Notes under the pieces: model-generated
Databases searched by the model: none
What the model saw: the letters and a program-made list of their open reading frames with translations, nothing else
What the model was told of the DNA's origin: nothing
Shown: in pieces, positions 23,150 through 30,834 of the stretch
How the letters are laid out: every line of letters begins with the position of its first letter
How positions within the stretch are numbered: the first letter of the stretch is position 1
Position numbers and translations under genes: made by a program
Source of the DNA: an uncultured Campylobacter sp.
GTDB lineage: Bacteria; Actinomycetota; Actinomycetes; Mycobacteriales; Mycobacteriaceae
Reading direction: 5' to 3'
Assembly: GCA_943913625.1 (NCBI GenBank)
Contig: CALTYW010000001.1
Location: forward strand, 1-51,017
Length of the DNA: 51,017 nucleotides

Positions 23150-24316
23150 ATGTACAACCCCGACGCGCTCGACAAGGTAGGCGGCACCATCGTCGACACG
23201 TACGAGCGCGCCGAGCTGTACCTGATCCAGGTGATCCGCGACGCCCTCATCAGAACCGGCGAGGAACCCGAGTGGGCAATGGCCCAGTTGCTCGCGATCC
23301 GCCAAGAGCGCTACAAGATCAACGGGCTAATCGCGGAACTCAACCGGCACACCCCGCAGCTATGGGCGCAGACCGTGGACGAAGCCTACGTACGCGGCAT
23401 GCTCCAAGCCGAAGAGGAGCTAGGGGTACTCGAATCCACCGGCCTGTTTCAGGCCGCGCCGGGCAACACCGTCGTCAACGACATGGCCGTCCAAGCTATC
23501 GCCGCCGAGGGTGTCGTCTCCATGAGCAACGTGCACCGCCAGATCCTGCGCAGGGTCGAGGACGCGTGGCGCGCCATCGTCGCCGAAGCCACCGGCTACA
23601 GCGTCACCGGAGCCATGACCACCCAGCAGGCAGCGCAGCGCGCCTTTACCCGGATGGCGCGTGACGGGATGGGATTCTTCGTCGACAGCGCCGGGCGCAA
23701 ATGGGGGCTGGACACCTACGCGGACATGGCCGTACGCACCGCCACCACGAGGGCACTGCTCGCCGGCCACACGGACACAATGGTCGAGCGCGGCGTCGAC
23801 CTCGTCGTGGTGTCCTCCCACCCGCGCCCCGCGCCTGTGTGCGCACCCTACGAGCGCAAGGTCGTGTCGCTGACAGGGAAGTACCCGGCAGGCACACACC
23901 GCATCGGGGACAGCATCGTGTCGGTCAAGGCGACCATGCAGGAAGCGGAAGCAGCTGGCCTCCATCACGTAAATTGCCGCCATAGGCACTCCGCCTACGT
24001 ACCCGGCATCACCCCGCTGACCCCGCCAGAACCCGACCCAGGGCACGAGGGGTACAAGGCCACCCAGAAGCAGCGCTACCTAGAGCGCCAGATCCGTGCC
24101 AGCAAGCGCATGGAAGCCGCAGCCATCGACGAGCACGACAAGCACAAGGCACGCCAGCGCAAACGCAACTACCAAGCCCAACTACGCGACCACGTCGCAA
24201 TGCACGACCTACCGCGCCGACGCCACCGCGAGCAGCTCAAAAAACCAGGCACCATCACCGCCGCCGACTACATGCCAAAACGCGACGCCGACGTCATTGA
24301 TCTGCGCCGCGATTAG
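23150..24316 (+). CDS. MuF-like minor capsid protein
   Basis: 388 residues. Phage minor capsid type 2/MuF homology: the segment VVSSHPRPAPVCAPYERKVV and the HVNCRHRHSAYVPG motif near 275-290 are typical. The C-terminal 90 residues are Lys/Arg-rich and helical, suited to binding DNA at the portal. It is followed not by the scaffold gene but by a leftward cassette. Confidence 0.88.
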   Translation: MYNPDALDKVGGTIVDTYERAELYLIQVIRDALIRTGEEPEWAMAQLLAIRQERYKINGLIAELNRHTPQLWAQTVDEAYVRGMLQAEEELGVLESTGLFQAAPGNTVVNDMAVQAIAAEGVVSMSNVHRQILRRVEDAWRAIVAEATGYSVTGAMTTQQAAQRAFTRMARDGMGFFVDSAGRKWGLDTYADMAVRTATTRALLAGHTDTMVERGVDLVVVSSHPRPAPVCAPYERKVVSLTGKYPAGTHRIGDSIVSVKATMQEAEAAGLHHVNCRHRHSAYVPGITPLTPPEPDPGHEGYKATQKQRYLERQIRASKRMEAAAIDEHDKHKARQRKRNYQAQLRDHVAMHDLPRRRHREQLKKPGTITAADYMPKRDADVIDLRRD

Positions 24317-24324
24317 CCGTTCAA

Positions 24325-24522
24325 TCACTCCTCCCAGAAATGCTCCATAGGTGTGACCCAGATGGCGAACACTGACTCCGCAGCCCCGATCATTTCGCTG
24401 ATCCGGGAGCGTTCAACTTGGTTACTCGCCTGGTGATATTGCAGCCGAAGCCGGTCGATGTAGTGGCTGGTTTCGTCACTGCGGATGCGCTTCTCTTGAT
24501 CTGCGGTGATCGTCAGTGTCAT
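24325..24522 (-). CDS. Hypothetical helical protein, last gene of the leftward cassette
   Basis: 65 residues, helical, with a QHAS-like polar helix pair (YIDRLRLQYHQASNQVERSR). ATG 24522 overlaps the stop of the 36-residue gene upstream. Last member of the antirepressor operon; ends 9 bp from the convergent MuF gene. Function unknown. Confidence 0.55.
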   Translation of the reverse strand: MTLTITADQEKRIRSDETSHYIDRLRLQYHQASNQVERSRISEMIGAAESVFAIWVTPMEHFWEE

Positions 24523-24629
24523 GCCGCTTCCTCCGGGAACAACTCGATTATCTTGGTTTCGAACCGTGGCTCCGGGCCGTAGATCGGCTCGGCGGGACGG
24601 TAATTGTCCAGGTTAATTAGGAGACCCAT
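24519..24629 (-). CDS. 36-residue peptide of the antirepressor operon
   Basis: Read on the minus strand from ATG 24629 to TGA 24519. Overlaps the antirepressor end by 13 bases and the next gene by 4. Sequence begins MGLLINLDNYRPAEP. Its tight coupling on both sides argues for translation. Function unknown. Confidence 0.5.
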   Translation of the reverse strand: MGLLINLDNYRPAEPIYGPEPRFETKIIELFPEEAA

Positions 24630-25444
24630 TCCAGCGCCTCCATTTCAATTGGCTCGCGGGCGATACGGTCGAGCAAGCGAAGGATCGCACCGGCACCATC
24701 TGGGGTGATCTTTAGCGTGTACATGACTTCCCCGTTGAACTTAGGGATGTCGTGGTGCAAGACACGGCGGAAGTAGTTCTTGTGACGGTGGTATTCGCTG
24801 TAGCGGTAGCGGTTACGCCAACCGACCTCGTTGTCGTAGATGCGGGAGGTTTCGCGGTAGATCCACTTGTGGTCTACGAGAATCTGGCGCAGTTCGCGTT
24901 CACCAATGCCAAGGCTTCGGGCGACGGTACGGAACGACAGCACGTCGTCGTCGTTGACGAACTGGTCGTGGTACTCGACCTTGGGGGCGTCGATTGCGAT
25001 TTGTTCGCGCTGTGCTTCGACCGTGTCTACGGCGCTGGCGAGTTCGCGTAGTGCGCTGGCGTAATCCTGGGGGAGTCGGTGGGCGGGCGCGGTGTCGGCG
25101 GCGCGCAGTTGCTTCTCGGCTTCGATGAAGTACTGGCGCGCTTGCTTTCCGCGCTCGGTGCGTTGGATCATCGCGATCTCTTTCGCCATGTCCAACGAGA
25201 TGATGTGGTTCACGGCTGGACGGGAACGACCGAGGGAATCGCGTACCCGGTCATTTTTGACCGCGTAGTCTTGGCCCTGCTCAAAGCCGTACTCCACCAT
25301 GCGCGGGAATCAGTGTCGGTATTCGGTGCTGACTTCAAGGAAGTCGTGAAGATCGCGGCCCATCACGGCGTAGTCGTCGCCGGCACGCTCGATGGGGATG
25401 AGGTCAGTTGCACCAGTGTCGGGCAGCATGGAAAACTGTTCCAT
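24617..25444 (-). pseudogene. Phage antirepressor (AntA + KilAC) split by TGA
   Basis: The full frame would be 275 residues from ATG 25444 with GGAG upstream. Residues 1-44 hold the first half of an AntA/AntB domain (YAVMGRDLHDFLEVSTEYRH). Codon 45 is TGA (25312-25310), where the family has Trp, and the frame continues without a shift as FPRMVEYGFEQGQDY. The rest includes a KilA-C-type domain (LSFRTVARSLGIGERELRQI, IYRETSRIYDN). Antirepressors bind and inactivate the phage repressor. As it stands only the 3' part from ATG 25300 (227 residues) would be translated, unless the TGA is read through. Confidence 0.85.
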
Positions 25445-25469
25445 GATTCAACTCCATTCAAGTTGAGTC
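25445..25469 (-). promoter_or_regulatory. Inverted repeat over the antirepressor ribosome site
   Basis: GATTCAACT and AGTTGAGTC (8 of 9 pairs) flank a 7-base centre directly before the antirepressor ATG. On the minus-strand RNA the GGAG ribosome site falls in the loop and right arm, so the hairpin could limit translation. It could instead be an operator. Confidence 0.45.
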
Positions 25470-25513
25470 CACGCCACGGGGTGTTTGCGGCACCGCCGTG
25501 GCTTTCCTATGAG

Positions 25514-25548
25514 AAAGGGCACCAGGTCAATGTGACCCAGTGCCCTTT
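25514..25548 (-). terminator. Hairpin between the small HTH gene and the antirepressor
   Basis: AAAGGGCAC/GTGCCCTTT, 9-bp perfect stem, with a second GGTCA/TGACC pairing inside. No long T-run follows on either strand. It may attenuate transcription from the HTH gene promoter (25818-25790) into the antirepressor operon. Confidence 0.5.
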
Positions 25549-25580
25549 AAGTTAGTGCGGTTCTATACTTTTGGCAAGTT

Positions 25581-25781
25581 TTACCGCTCACCTTTAGCAA
25601 TGCGCCCCACATAGGATTCTGATAGGCCGGTTGCCGCCGCTATTTCACGCCCAGAAACCGGGCCGAGAAACGCTGCCCGAAAAGCTTGTGCGCGCTTCGC
25701 CTTAAGCTCGGCAACGCCCTGCTCGTATTCTTTGTGTGCTCGAACGGCATCGGCAAGCAGTTCATCGTGGTTGGCGTTCAT
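25581..25781 (-). CDS. Small HTH regulator, leaderless
   Basis: 66 residues from ATG 25781 (the upstream in-frame ATG 25811 lies within the promoter). N-terminal coiled helix (AHKEYEQGVAELKAKRAQAF), then a C-terminal helix-turn-helix VSGREIAAATGLSESYVGRI. It sits behind a promoter packed with ATGTTGC inverted repeats, so autoregulation is likely. Possible Cro-like or auxiliary regulator of the lysogeny circuit. Confidence 0.7.
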   Translation of the reverse strand: MNANHDELLADAVRAHKEYEQGVAELKAKRAQAFRAAFLGPVSGREIAAATGLSESYVGRIAKGER

Positions 25782-25789
25782 GCAACATG

Positions 25790-25818
25790 ATGTTGCCTTA
25801 AAATGTTGCATTGTGCAA
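25790..25818 (-). promoter_or_regulatory. Moron promoter with two ATGTTGC palindromes
   Basis: Minus strand: TTGCAC (25818-25813), 17 bp, CAACAT (25795-25790), then ATG 25781 after 8 nt (leaderless). Two perfect inverted repeats overlap it: ATGTTGCA-TTG-TGCAACAT at 25803-25821 and GCAACAT-G-ATGTTGC at 25782-25796. The same half-site occurs in the early promoter at 2491-2510. Confidence 0.7.
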
Positions 25819-25820
25819 CA

Positions 25821-26348
25821 TTACGAGCTCATGCAGGTGCCGGCATGTTCACCGTTCACAGCCGCGCTATAGAAGCGGACAGCACCTAGACGCTGCTCAA
25901 TGTCAGCGGGAACCGTGAAGCCGTACGTGTGGAACGACGACGACAACGCGAGCGGAATCTCTACTTGGTCAGAACCCTCGGAAACTACAGCGCGGTGAAT
26001 GCCGGAAGACGGCTCGGACACCCAAAACCTGCCATTCTCGAACTGGATGAAGAAGTCGTACGAGTTGTACACACTTGCTTGCGGCGCGAAGTAGAAAGTG
26101 GTCTCGCCATCTACGTTTGCAACCCGTGTCAGGGCGACATCATGCTCCGACGTGCGAACGACCTGGGAGTCACAGACAAGCGCATCGTTAGGCGGCAGAT
26201 CGTTCTCAACCTGGGTGTCAAACTCGGGAGCGACCTGGCTAGGAAAATCGGTGCCAGAAGACTGGGCCGACGGCGCTGTGCCAGTGTCCGAACATCCGGC
26301 GAGCGCGATCAGGGGGAGAAGTGCGAGGGGGAGTAGGCGCGGTTTCAT
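25821..26348 (-). CDS. Lipoprotein, probable lysogenic-conversion gene
   Basis: 175 residues from ATG 26348, preceded by AAGG; the frame runs further upstream but the signal sequence fixes the start. Signal MKPRLLPLALLPLIALAGC with lipobox Cys19. The mature part has a Ser/Thr/Asp-rich stretch, then a beta-rich domain with Cys near each end (LVCDSQ, AGTCMSS). Expressed on the strand opposite the head genes. Role in superinfection exclusion or host surface change is inferred from the type. Confidence 0.72.
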   Translation of the reverse strand: MKPRLLPLALLPLIALAGCSDTGTAPSAQSSGTDFPSQVAPEFDTQVENDLPPNDALVCDSQVVRTSEHDVALTRVANVDGETTFYFAPQASVYNSYDFFIQFENGRFWVSEPSSGIHRAVVSEGSDQVEIPLALSSSFHTYGFTVPADIEQRLGAVRFYSAAVNGEHAGTCMSS

Positions 26349-26425
26349 GCCTGTGACCTTAATGGACAACGCGGCCCGCCGTTCATGGTGCGGGGGTACG
26401 AATCCCCCAACCCGTAGGAGCACCA

Positions 26426-27169
26426 GTGTCCGACGTCCAGGCGACCGAAAACACCAACGAGCAGGCAGCCCAGGCAGCAGCCGACGCAGCCGCACAAGCC
26501 GCAGCCCAGACCGCACCGACCCCGGCAAACATGCCGGCAACCACTAAGGCAGAACCCGACACCGTTGACGCGCTGCCCTCGTGGGCGCAGTCGCTGATTA
26601 AGGATCTGCGCGACGAGAACGGCAAGCACCGCAACAAGGCCAAGACCGCCGCCGAGGAAGCCGCGCAGCGTGAAAAGGAACTCGCAACCCAGGCACGCGA
26701 CCAACTCGTCAACGACCTCGCGAAAGCACTCGGCATCGGCGGCGAAGACGAGCAAGACCCGCAGGCACTCCTGGACGCCGCGAACGAGAAGACCACCGAG
26801 CAGCAGAAGCGCATCGACGAGCTGGTCAGCCAGGTCAACTCCTACAAACGCGAGCAGGCCATTGACGAGGCTATCGGCAACCGCAACGTCAACAAGCGCC
26901 TGCTCAAGGCAGTGCTCGCGCAGGACAACGCGCTCAAAGACCTAGACGTAGACAGTGACAACTTCGCAGACCAGGTGTCCGAAGCCGTCAACGACGCCAT
27001 CAAGAACACCCCCGAACTAGTCCAGGCGACACCAGGGAAGTCCGGCATCGACCCGACCAACACCAACTCCGAGCGCCCCATCACCCGCGACGACCTCAAG
27101 ACCATGTCCCCGGAGGACATCAACAAGGCCGTAGCTGACGGGAAGCTCGACCACCTACTTAAGGGCTAA
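26426..27169 (+). CDS. Capsid scaffold protein
   Basis: 247 residues from GTG 26426 behind TAGGAG. Ala/Gln-rich N-terminus, a long charged coiled-coil region (about 60-150) and acidic character: the typical phage scaffold profile, placed directly before the capsid gene. It guides prohead assembly and leaves before maturation. Confidence 0.82.
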   Translation: MSDVQATENTNEQAAQAAADAAAQAAAQTAPTPANMPATTKAEPDTVDALPSWAQSLIKDLRDENGKHRNKAKTAAEEAAQREKELATQARDQLVNDLAKALGIGGEDEQDPQALLDAANEKTTEQQKRIDELVSQVNSYKREQAIDEAIGNRNVNKRLLKAVLAQDNALKDLDVDSDNFADQVSEAVNDAIKNTPELVQATPGKSGIDPTNTNSERPITRDDLKTMSPEDINKAVADGKLDHLLKG

Positions 27170-27181
27170 AGGAGAACCCAA

Positions 27182-28087
27182 GTGTCTGTTGATTCTTTCA
27201 TCCCAGAAATCTGGTCTGCGGCCATCACGGAGCCGTACAAGAAGAACCTCATCTTCGGACAGGACGGCATCGCGTCCAAGTCCTACTACGGCGAAATCAC
27301 CGGCGTTGGTTCGTCTGTGACGATCAACAGTCTCGGTGACATCACCGTCAAGGATCGCAAGCGCGGTGAGGACATCGAGATCGAGGAACTCGAAACCACC
27401 CCGAAGAAGATTCACATCGATCAGGAGAAGTACTTCGCGTTCAGCGTCGACGACGTCGACAAGGTGCAGGTTCTCGGCCAGGTCAAGGGCATTGCCACCG
27501 ACCGCGCTGCTATTCGACTGCGCGACCAGGCCGACCAGTACCTGTCCAAGGTGCTCGCCGAGGGCGCGCACAAGGACAACAAGGTCGACGCCATGAACAT
27601 CATCAAGGCCGACCCGCACCGCGTCACCACCGGCGAGACCGCCTACGACGCGTTGCTCGCACTGTCCGAGCGTCTGGACGACCAGTCCGTGCCGACCGAG
27701 GGCCGCTGGGTTGTGATCGGCTCGAAGACCCGCTCCGCTCTGCTGAACGACCCGCGTTTCGTCAACGTGGACAAGTCGGGCACCTCGGAGGGTTTGCGCA
27801 ACGGCGTGATCGGTCGCGTGATCGGCTTCGACGTCATGGTGTCCAACAACATTCAGAAGAAGGGTGGCACCGCCAAGACCCCGACGACTGAGACTCTCGT
27901 TGCTGGTGTGCCGGATGCGTTCGCGTTCGCGTCCCAGCTGCTGGAGATCGAGGCTATGCGTGATCAGAAGCAGTTCCGCGACATCGTTCGTGGTCTGCAT
28001 GTCTACGGTGCGGCTGTTGTCCGTCCGGAGGGCATTTCGACCGTGGACGTCACGGTTGGTGGCGGCGCTGGTGCGGCCGCTGCCTAG
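27182..28087 (+). CDS. Major capsid protein
   Basis: 301 residues from GTG 27182 with AAAGGAGA, 12 bp after the scaffold stop. N-terminus MSVDSFIPEIWSAAITEP, then a P-domain-like strand region (ITVKDRKRGEDIEIEELETT) and an A-domain. Codon choice is the most biased in the window (GAC, AAG, ATC), matching high expression. HK97 fold, resembling the P22-coat-like group. A terminator follows. Confidence 0.9.
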   Translation: MSVDSFIPEIWSAAITEPYKKNLIFGQDGIASKSYYGEITGVGSSVTINSLGDITVKDRKRGEDIEIEELETTPKKIHIDQEKYFAFSVDDVDKVQVLGQVKGIATDRAAIRLRDQADQYLSKVLAEGAHKDNKVDAMNIIKADPHRVTTGETAYDALLALSERLDDQSVPTEGRWVVIGSKTRSALLNDPRFVNVDKSGTSEGLRNGVIGRVIGFDVMVSNNIQKKGGTAKTPTTETLVAGVPDAFAFASQLLEIEAMRDQKQFRDIVRGLHVYGAAVVRPEGISTVDVTVGGGAGAAAA

Positions 28088-28102
28088 CCGCAGGAAATGA
28101 GG

Positions 28103-28135
28103 AGCCAGGGACACCACGACGGTGCCCTGGCTTTT
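28103..28135 (+). terminator. Attenuating terminator after the capsid gene
   Basis: AGCCAGGG (28103-28110) pairs with CCCTGGCT (28125-28132), with CACC/GGTG inside, then TTTT. Lies in the 71-bp gap before the connector genes. Probably lets capsid transcripts exceed downstream ones. Confidence 0.75.
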
Positions 28136-28158
28136 CGCCTACCTACAGGAGGAACTCG

Positions 28159-28566
28159 TTGAAGATTTTCGCGACGGCGGAGGATTACACCGCCTACGCC
28201 CAGGACGATGCGCCGGAGAATATCGACCGGCTGCTCAAGCTCGCCAGCGGGTGGGTGCGCGACGTGACCAAGCGCGCCCGCTTCGACACCACCAAAGATG
28301 GTGAACCCAAGGACAAGGGCATCAAGGCCGCGCTGCGCGACGCCACCTGCGAGCAAGTACTCGTGTGGGTGCAAAACGGTGTGGAGCCGGGGAAGCAACC
28401 CGATAAGGGCGCTGTGTCGTCCACGGCGATTGGTGATGCGTCGATCAGCTACGAGACGGACAGTGTCGTAGCGCAGCGCGCCTTGGCCGCTTCCTCCGTC
28501 GCCCCGACCGTGCTGTCGATCCTCGCTGCCGAGTGCTTGACGGAGGGCCAGCCGTGGACGCGGTAG
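28159..28566 (+). CDS. Head-tail connector (gp6-like)
   Basis: 135 residues from TTG 28159 behind AGGAGG. The opening FATAEDYTAY and the RLLKLASGWVRDVTKRARFD segment are typical of the head-completion adaptor that docks under the portal. Position right after the capsid supports it. Overlaps the next gene. Confidence 0.78.
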   Translation: MKIFATAEDYTAYAQDDAPENIDRLLKLASGWVRDVTKRARFDTTKDGEPKDKGIKAALRDATCEQVLVWVQNGVEPGKQPDKGAVSSTAIGDASISYETDSVVAQRALAASSVAPTVLSILAAECLTEGQPWTR

Positions 28567-28952
28567 ATGAACTCGCAGAACTTTGGTTCCAGCACGACGT
28601 GACGTTCCACCCCGGTGCTGGTGCGTCCCCGTACGGCATGAGCGCGGGTGAGGATCTGCCGGTGAAGTGCCATGTGCGCCAGCAGGTGCGGCGCGAGGAC
28701 ACTCCGGCTGGTGAGGTGACGACGACGGAGACGGTGGTGTACGCGCCGTTGTCGGTGCGCGCCGACCGTGGCGACACGCTTACTCTGCCGGAGCCGTTCG
28801 AGCCGGGGCCGTGGCAGATCGTCGCCAAGACCGTGCACCACGGCGCGGAGATGAACCTGCCGAACCACCAGAAATTCACCTGCGACGTGCCCACAACCGC
28901 GCCGAGCGATCCCTACGAGGTGGGGGAGGTGGGGCCGTATGGCGCAGCTTGA
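28554..28952 (+). CDS. Head-closure protein
   Basis: 132 residues from GTG 28554, 6 nt after GGAGGG (a TTG 21 bases upstream is the alternative). Beta-rich with a C-terminal LTLPEPFEPGPWQIVAKT segment. Assigned as head-closure/stopper by order between connector and the HK97 gp10-like gene. Confidence 0.7.
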   Translation: MDAVDELAELWFQHDVTFHPGAGASPYGMSAGEDLPVKCHVRQQVRREDTPAGEVTTTETVVYAPLSVRADRGDTLTLPEPFEPGPWQIVAKTVHHGAEMNLPNHQKFTCDVPTTAPSDPYEVGEVGPYGAA

Positions 28953-29277
28953 TTGGAAAGGCGACCAGATCCTGCGCCGTCTCGACCAGGCCGTCGAATC
29001 CGCAGCGCAGGCAGCAGGGGAAGTCCTCGGCGACGAAGCCGTGCAGCGCACCCCCAAGGAGTCCGGCACGCTCCAAGGCTCGATGAAAGTCACCACGGAC
29101 GGCCAGGGCACCGCCGCCGTGTCCTACAACACTCCGTACGCCTGCCGCCAGCACGAGGAAATCGGGTGGCGGCACCCCGGTGGCGGGGAAGCCAAATACC
29201 TGGAAAACGCCATGTCCGCAGCCGCCGACGGCATGCAGCAGGCCATCGCCCAAGAAATCGGAAAGGTACTCAAGTGA
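28939..29277 (+). CDS. HK97 gp10-like tail-completion protein
   Basis: 112 residues. N-terminal helix, then RTPKESGTLQGSMKV and AAVSYNTPYACRQHE, a pattern typical of the gp10-like/minor capsid family. Overlaps genes on both sides. Confidence 0.78.
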   Translation: MAQLDWKGDQILRRLDQAVESAAQAAGEVLGDEAVQRTPKESGTLQGSMKVTTDGQGTAAVSYNTPYACRQHEEIGWRHPGGGEAKYLENAMSAAADGMQQAIAQEIGKVLK

Positions 29278-29726
29278 CCCGCCACGATAAGCCCCCGGTG
29301 TTTCCTGACCTGTTGCCTGATCTGGCGAACCATCTCGCGGGGGAGAAGATCGGCCAGTTCAACGTGCGCGGGATCTACAAGACGTTCGCGCCGCCGGCGA
29401 TCTACTTCGGCACCATCCCGGACGAAGCCGGGTACGCCATCGCGATCAACCACTACGACACGGTCACCAACCTGGGCCGCGACACGTCGACGCCTGCGAT
29501 CAAGGTGCAGTTCCGCGCCAGGGGAGACAAGCACCCGCACAGCCCCGCCAGGATCCTCGACCGCATCTACCAAGAACTCCACGACCGGGATCACTTCGAG
29601 CTGGACAACTCCACCACCGTCCTACGTTGCATCTGTCACCTCCGAGGACCGGAGGAACAGGACACACAAGGCCGCTGGACGCGGGCCGATTCCTACACCC
29701 TCACACTCAATCCTCAAGGAGAGTAA
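29274..29726 (+). CDS. Tail terminator protein
   Basis: 150 residues from GTG 29274 (overlap with the previous stop). The Tail_term pattern is recognisable: RDTSTPAIKVQFRARG, ILDRIYQELHDRDHFEL. Caps the tail tube and joins the head. An upstream extension of the frame is a shadow. Confidence 0.75.
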   Translation: MTRHDKPPVFPDLLPDLANHLAGEKIGQFNVRGIYKTFAPPAIYFGTIPDEAGYAIAINHYDTVTNLGRDTSTPAIKVQFRARGDKHPHSPARILDRIYQELHDRDHFELDNSTTVLRCICHLRGPEEQDTQGRWTRADSYTLTLNPQGE

Positions 29727-29732
29727 CCCCAA

Positions 29733-30296
29733 ATGGCAGTAGCAAAAGCACCCGCATCCTTTGATCTCGCATCCACCCTCGCCCGCGACTGGGCACTCCA
29801 AGTCAAGAACGAAGCAGGCGAGTGGGTCTTCGTTCGTGGCCTGTCCAAGTTCGCGCCGAAGACCACCCCGACGATGAAGGACGACTCCGACATCGACTCC
29901 GAGGGCTACAAGTCCCAGATCGCAACCGCCCTCCAGCAGACGTTCGAGGGCGAGGGCTACCGCAAGGGCACCCTCGCTGGTGAGACGTTCAAGCAGGACG
30001 AGGGCCAGGCGGCGCTGCGCGCAGTGGGCCGCAAGATGGGCCTCGGCAACGTCATCCCCGCCCGCTGCTGGCGCACCGACGGTGTGGAAGAGGGCTACGA
30101 GGGCCACTTCTCCGTCGAGTGGACGGATAACGACGGTGGTAACGAGGATCTGGATCAGTTCTCGTTCACGATGATGTCTCGTGGTAAGCCGATGGCGATT
30201 AAGCCGGTCACCGATCCGCAGGGTGATTCCGTTCCGACGGGCGAGGATAACTCGTTCCGCCAGGGTGGCTCCACTGTGACGACTCCGGCCCAGTAA
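29733..30296 (+). CDS. Major tail tube protein
   Basis: 187 residues, ATG 29733 behind AAGGAGAG. High-expression codons. Pattern WVFVRGLSKFAPKTTPTMKD and EDLDQFSFTMMSRGKP fits actinophage tail tubes. Polymerises into the tail tube. Followed by a terminator hairpin, like the capsid gene. Confidence 0.85.
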   Translation: MAVAKAPASFDLASTLARDWALQVKNEAGEWVFVRGLSKFAPKTTPTMKDDSDIDSEGYKSQIATALQQTFEGEGYRKGTLAGETFKQDEGQAALRAVGRKMGLGNVIPARCWRTDGVEEGYEGHFSVEWTDNDGGNEDLDQFSFTMMSRGKPMAIKPVTDPQGDSVPTGEDNSFRQGGSTVTTPAQ

Positions 30297-30310
30297 CCCG
30301 GCTGGACAAT

Positions 30311-30353
30311 AAGCGGGCGGTGCCACTATTCGCGGTGTCACTGCCCGCTTTCT
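30311..30353 (+). terminator. Attenuating terminator after the tail tube gene
   Basis: AAGCGGGC (30311-30318) pairs with GCCCGCTT (30343-30350), with partial GGTG/CACT pairing inside and TTTC after it. The T-run is weak, so read-through is expected. Confidence 0.6.
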
Positions 30354-30369
30354 CATGTCTGGAGCACTG

Positions 30370-30834
30370 GTGAAAGACCTCCGCGAATTCCACGACCCGC
30401 ACCTCTACCTGCCGATCAACGGCAAGACCTACACCGTCAAAGCCCCCAACGCCGAGGACGGCCTGCGGCTGAAAACCTACGTCATGTCCGACTCCTCCGT
30501 GGACATGACCGTTGCGGGCAAGTCCAACATCGAGATGGTCGCTATCGTGCTGAACTCGACCTACGACCCGGCCACCGACACCATGTCGGGCGGCTTGTGG
30601 GACGAGCTGGTTGCCGACGGGATCCCGCTCGCAGAAATCATGCACGTCGCCAACACGGCTATCGCGCACTTCGCGGTGGGTGAGAACTTCGGCACCTATT
30701 GGTGGGAGAACCGCCTGGGAAAAGAACTGGAGCCACTGGTGCCGGAAGCGACGATGGGGCTGATCGAGACAGTGGCCGAAGCCCAGGAAACAGCACCGTC
30801 ACCGGCGAACATGCCGAAGAAGAAACGCTCCTAG
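30370..30834 (+). CDS. Tail assembly chaperone, short form (G-like)
   Basis: 154 residues from GTG 30370 (GGAG 6 nt before; ATG 30355 is possible). Pattern KDLREFHDPHLYLPINGKTY is typical of the first chaperone gene of actinophages. A GGGAAAA slippery heptamer at 30717-30723 allows entry into the next frame. Confidence 0.8.
   Translation: MKDLREFHDPHLYLPINGKTYTVKAPNAEDGLRLKTYVMSDSSVDMTVAGKSNIEMVAIVLNSTYDPATDTMSGGLWDELVADGIPLAEIMHVANTAIAHFAVGENFGTYWWENRLGKELEPLVPEATMGLIETVAEAQETAPSPANMPKKKRS
30717..30723 (+). other. Slippery heptamer for -1 frameshift
   Basis: G-GGA-AAA in the chaperone frame (Leu-Gly-Lys). A -1 slip enters the frame that is open to 31184. GGGAAAA is a standard X-XXY-YYZ slippery site, and this is the place where siphophages make the G-T fusion. 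Confidence 0.6.

Noticed and set aside
26388..26412. tRNA T-arm-like hairpin (GGGGG-TACGAAT-CCCCC)
   Set aside because: No acceptor, D or anticodon arm can be paired around it. Treated as intergenic hairpin before the scaffold gene.
26349..26540. Longer N-terminus for the lipoprotein
   Set aside because: A full lipoprotein signal begins at ATG 26348; the upstream part is Arg/Leu-rich shadow of the scaffold gene.
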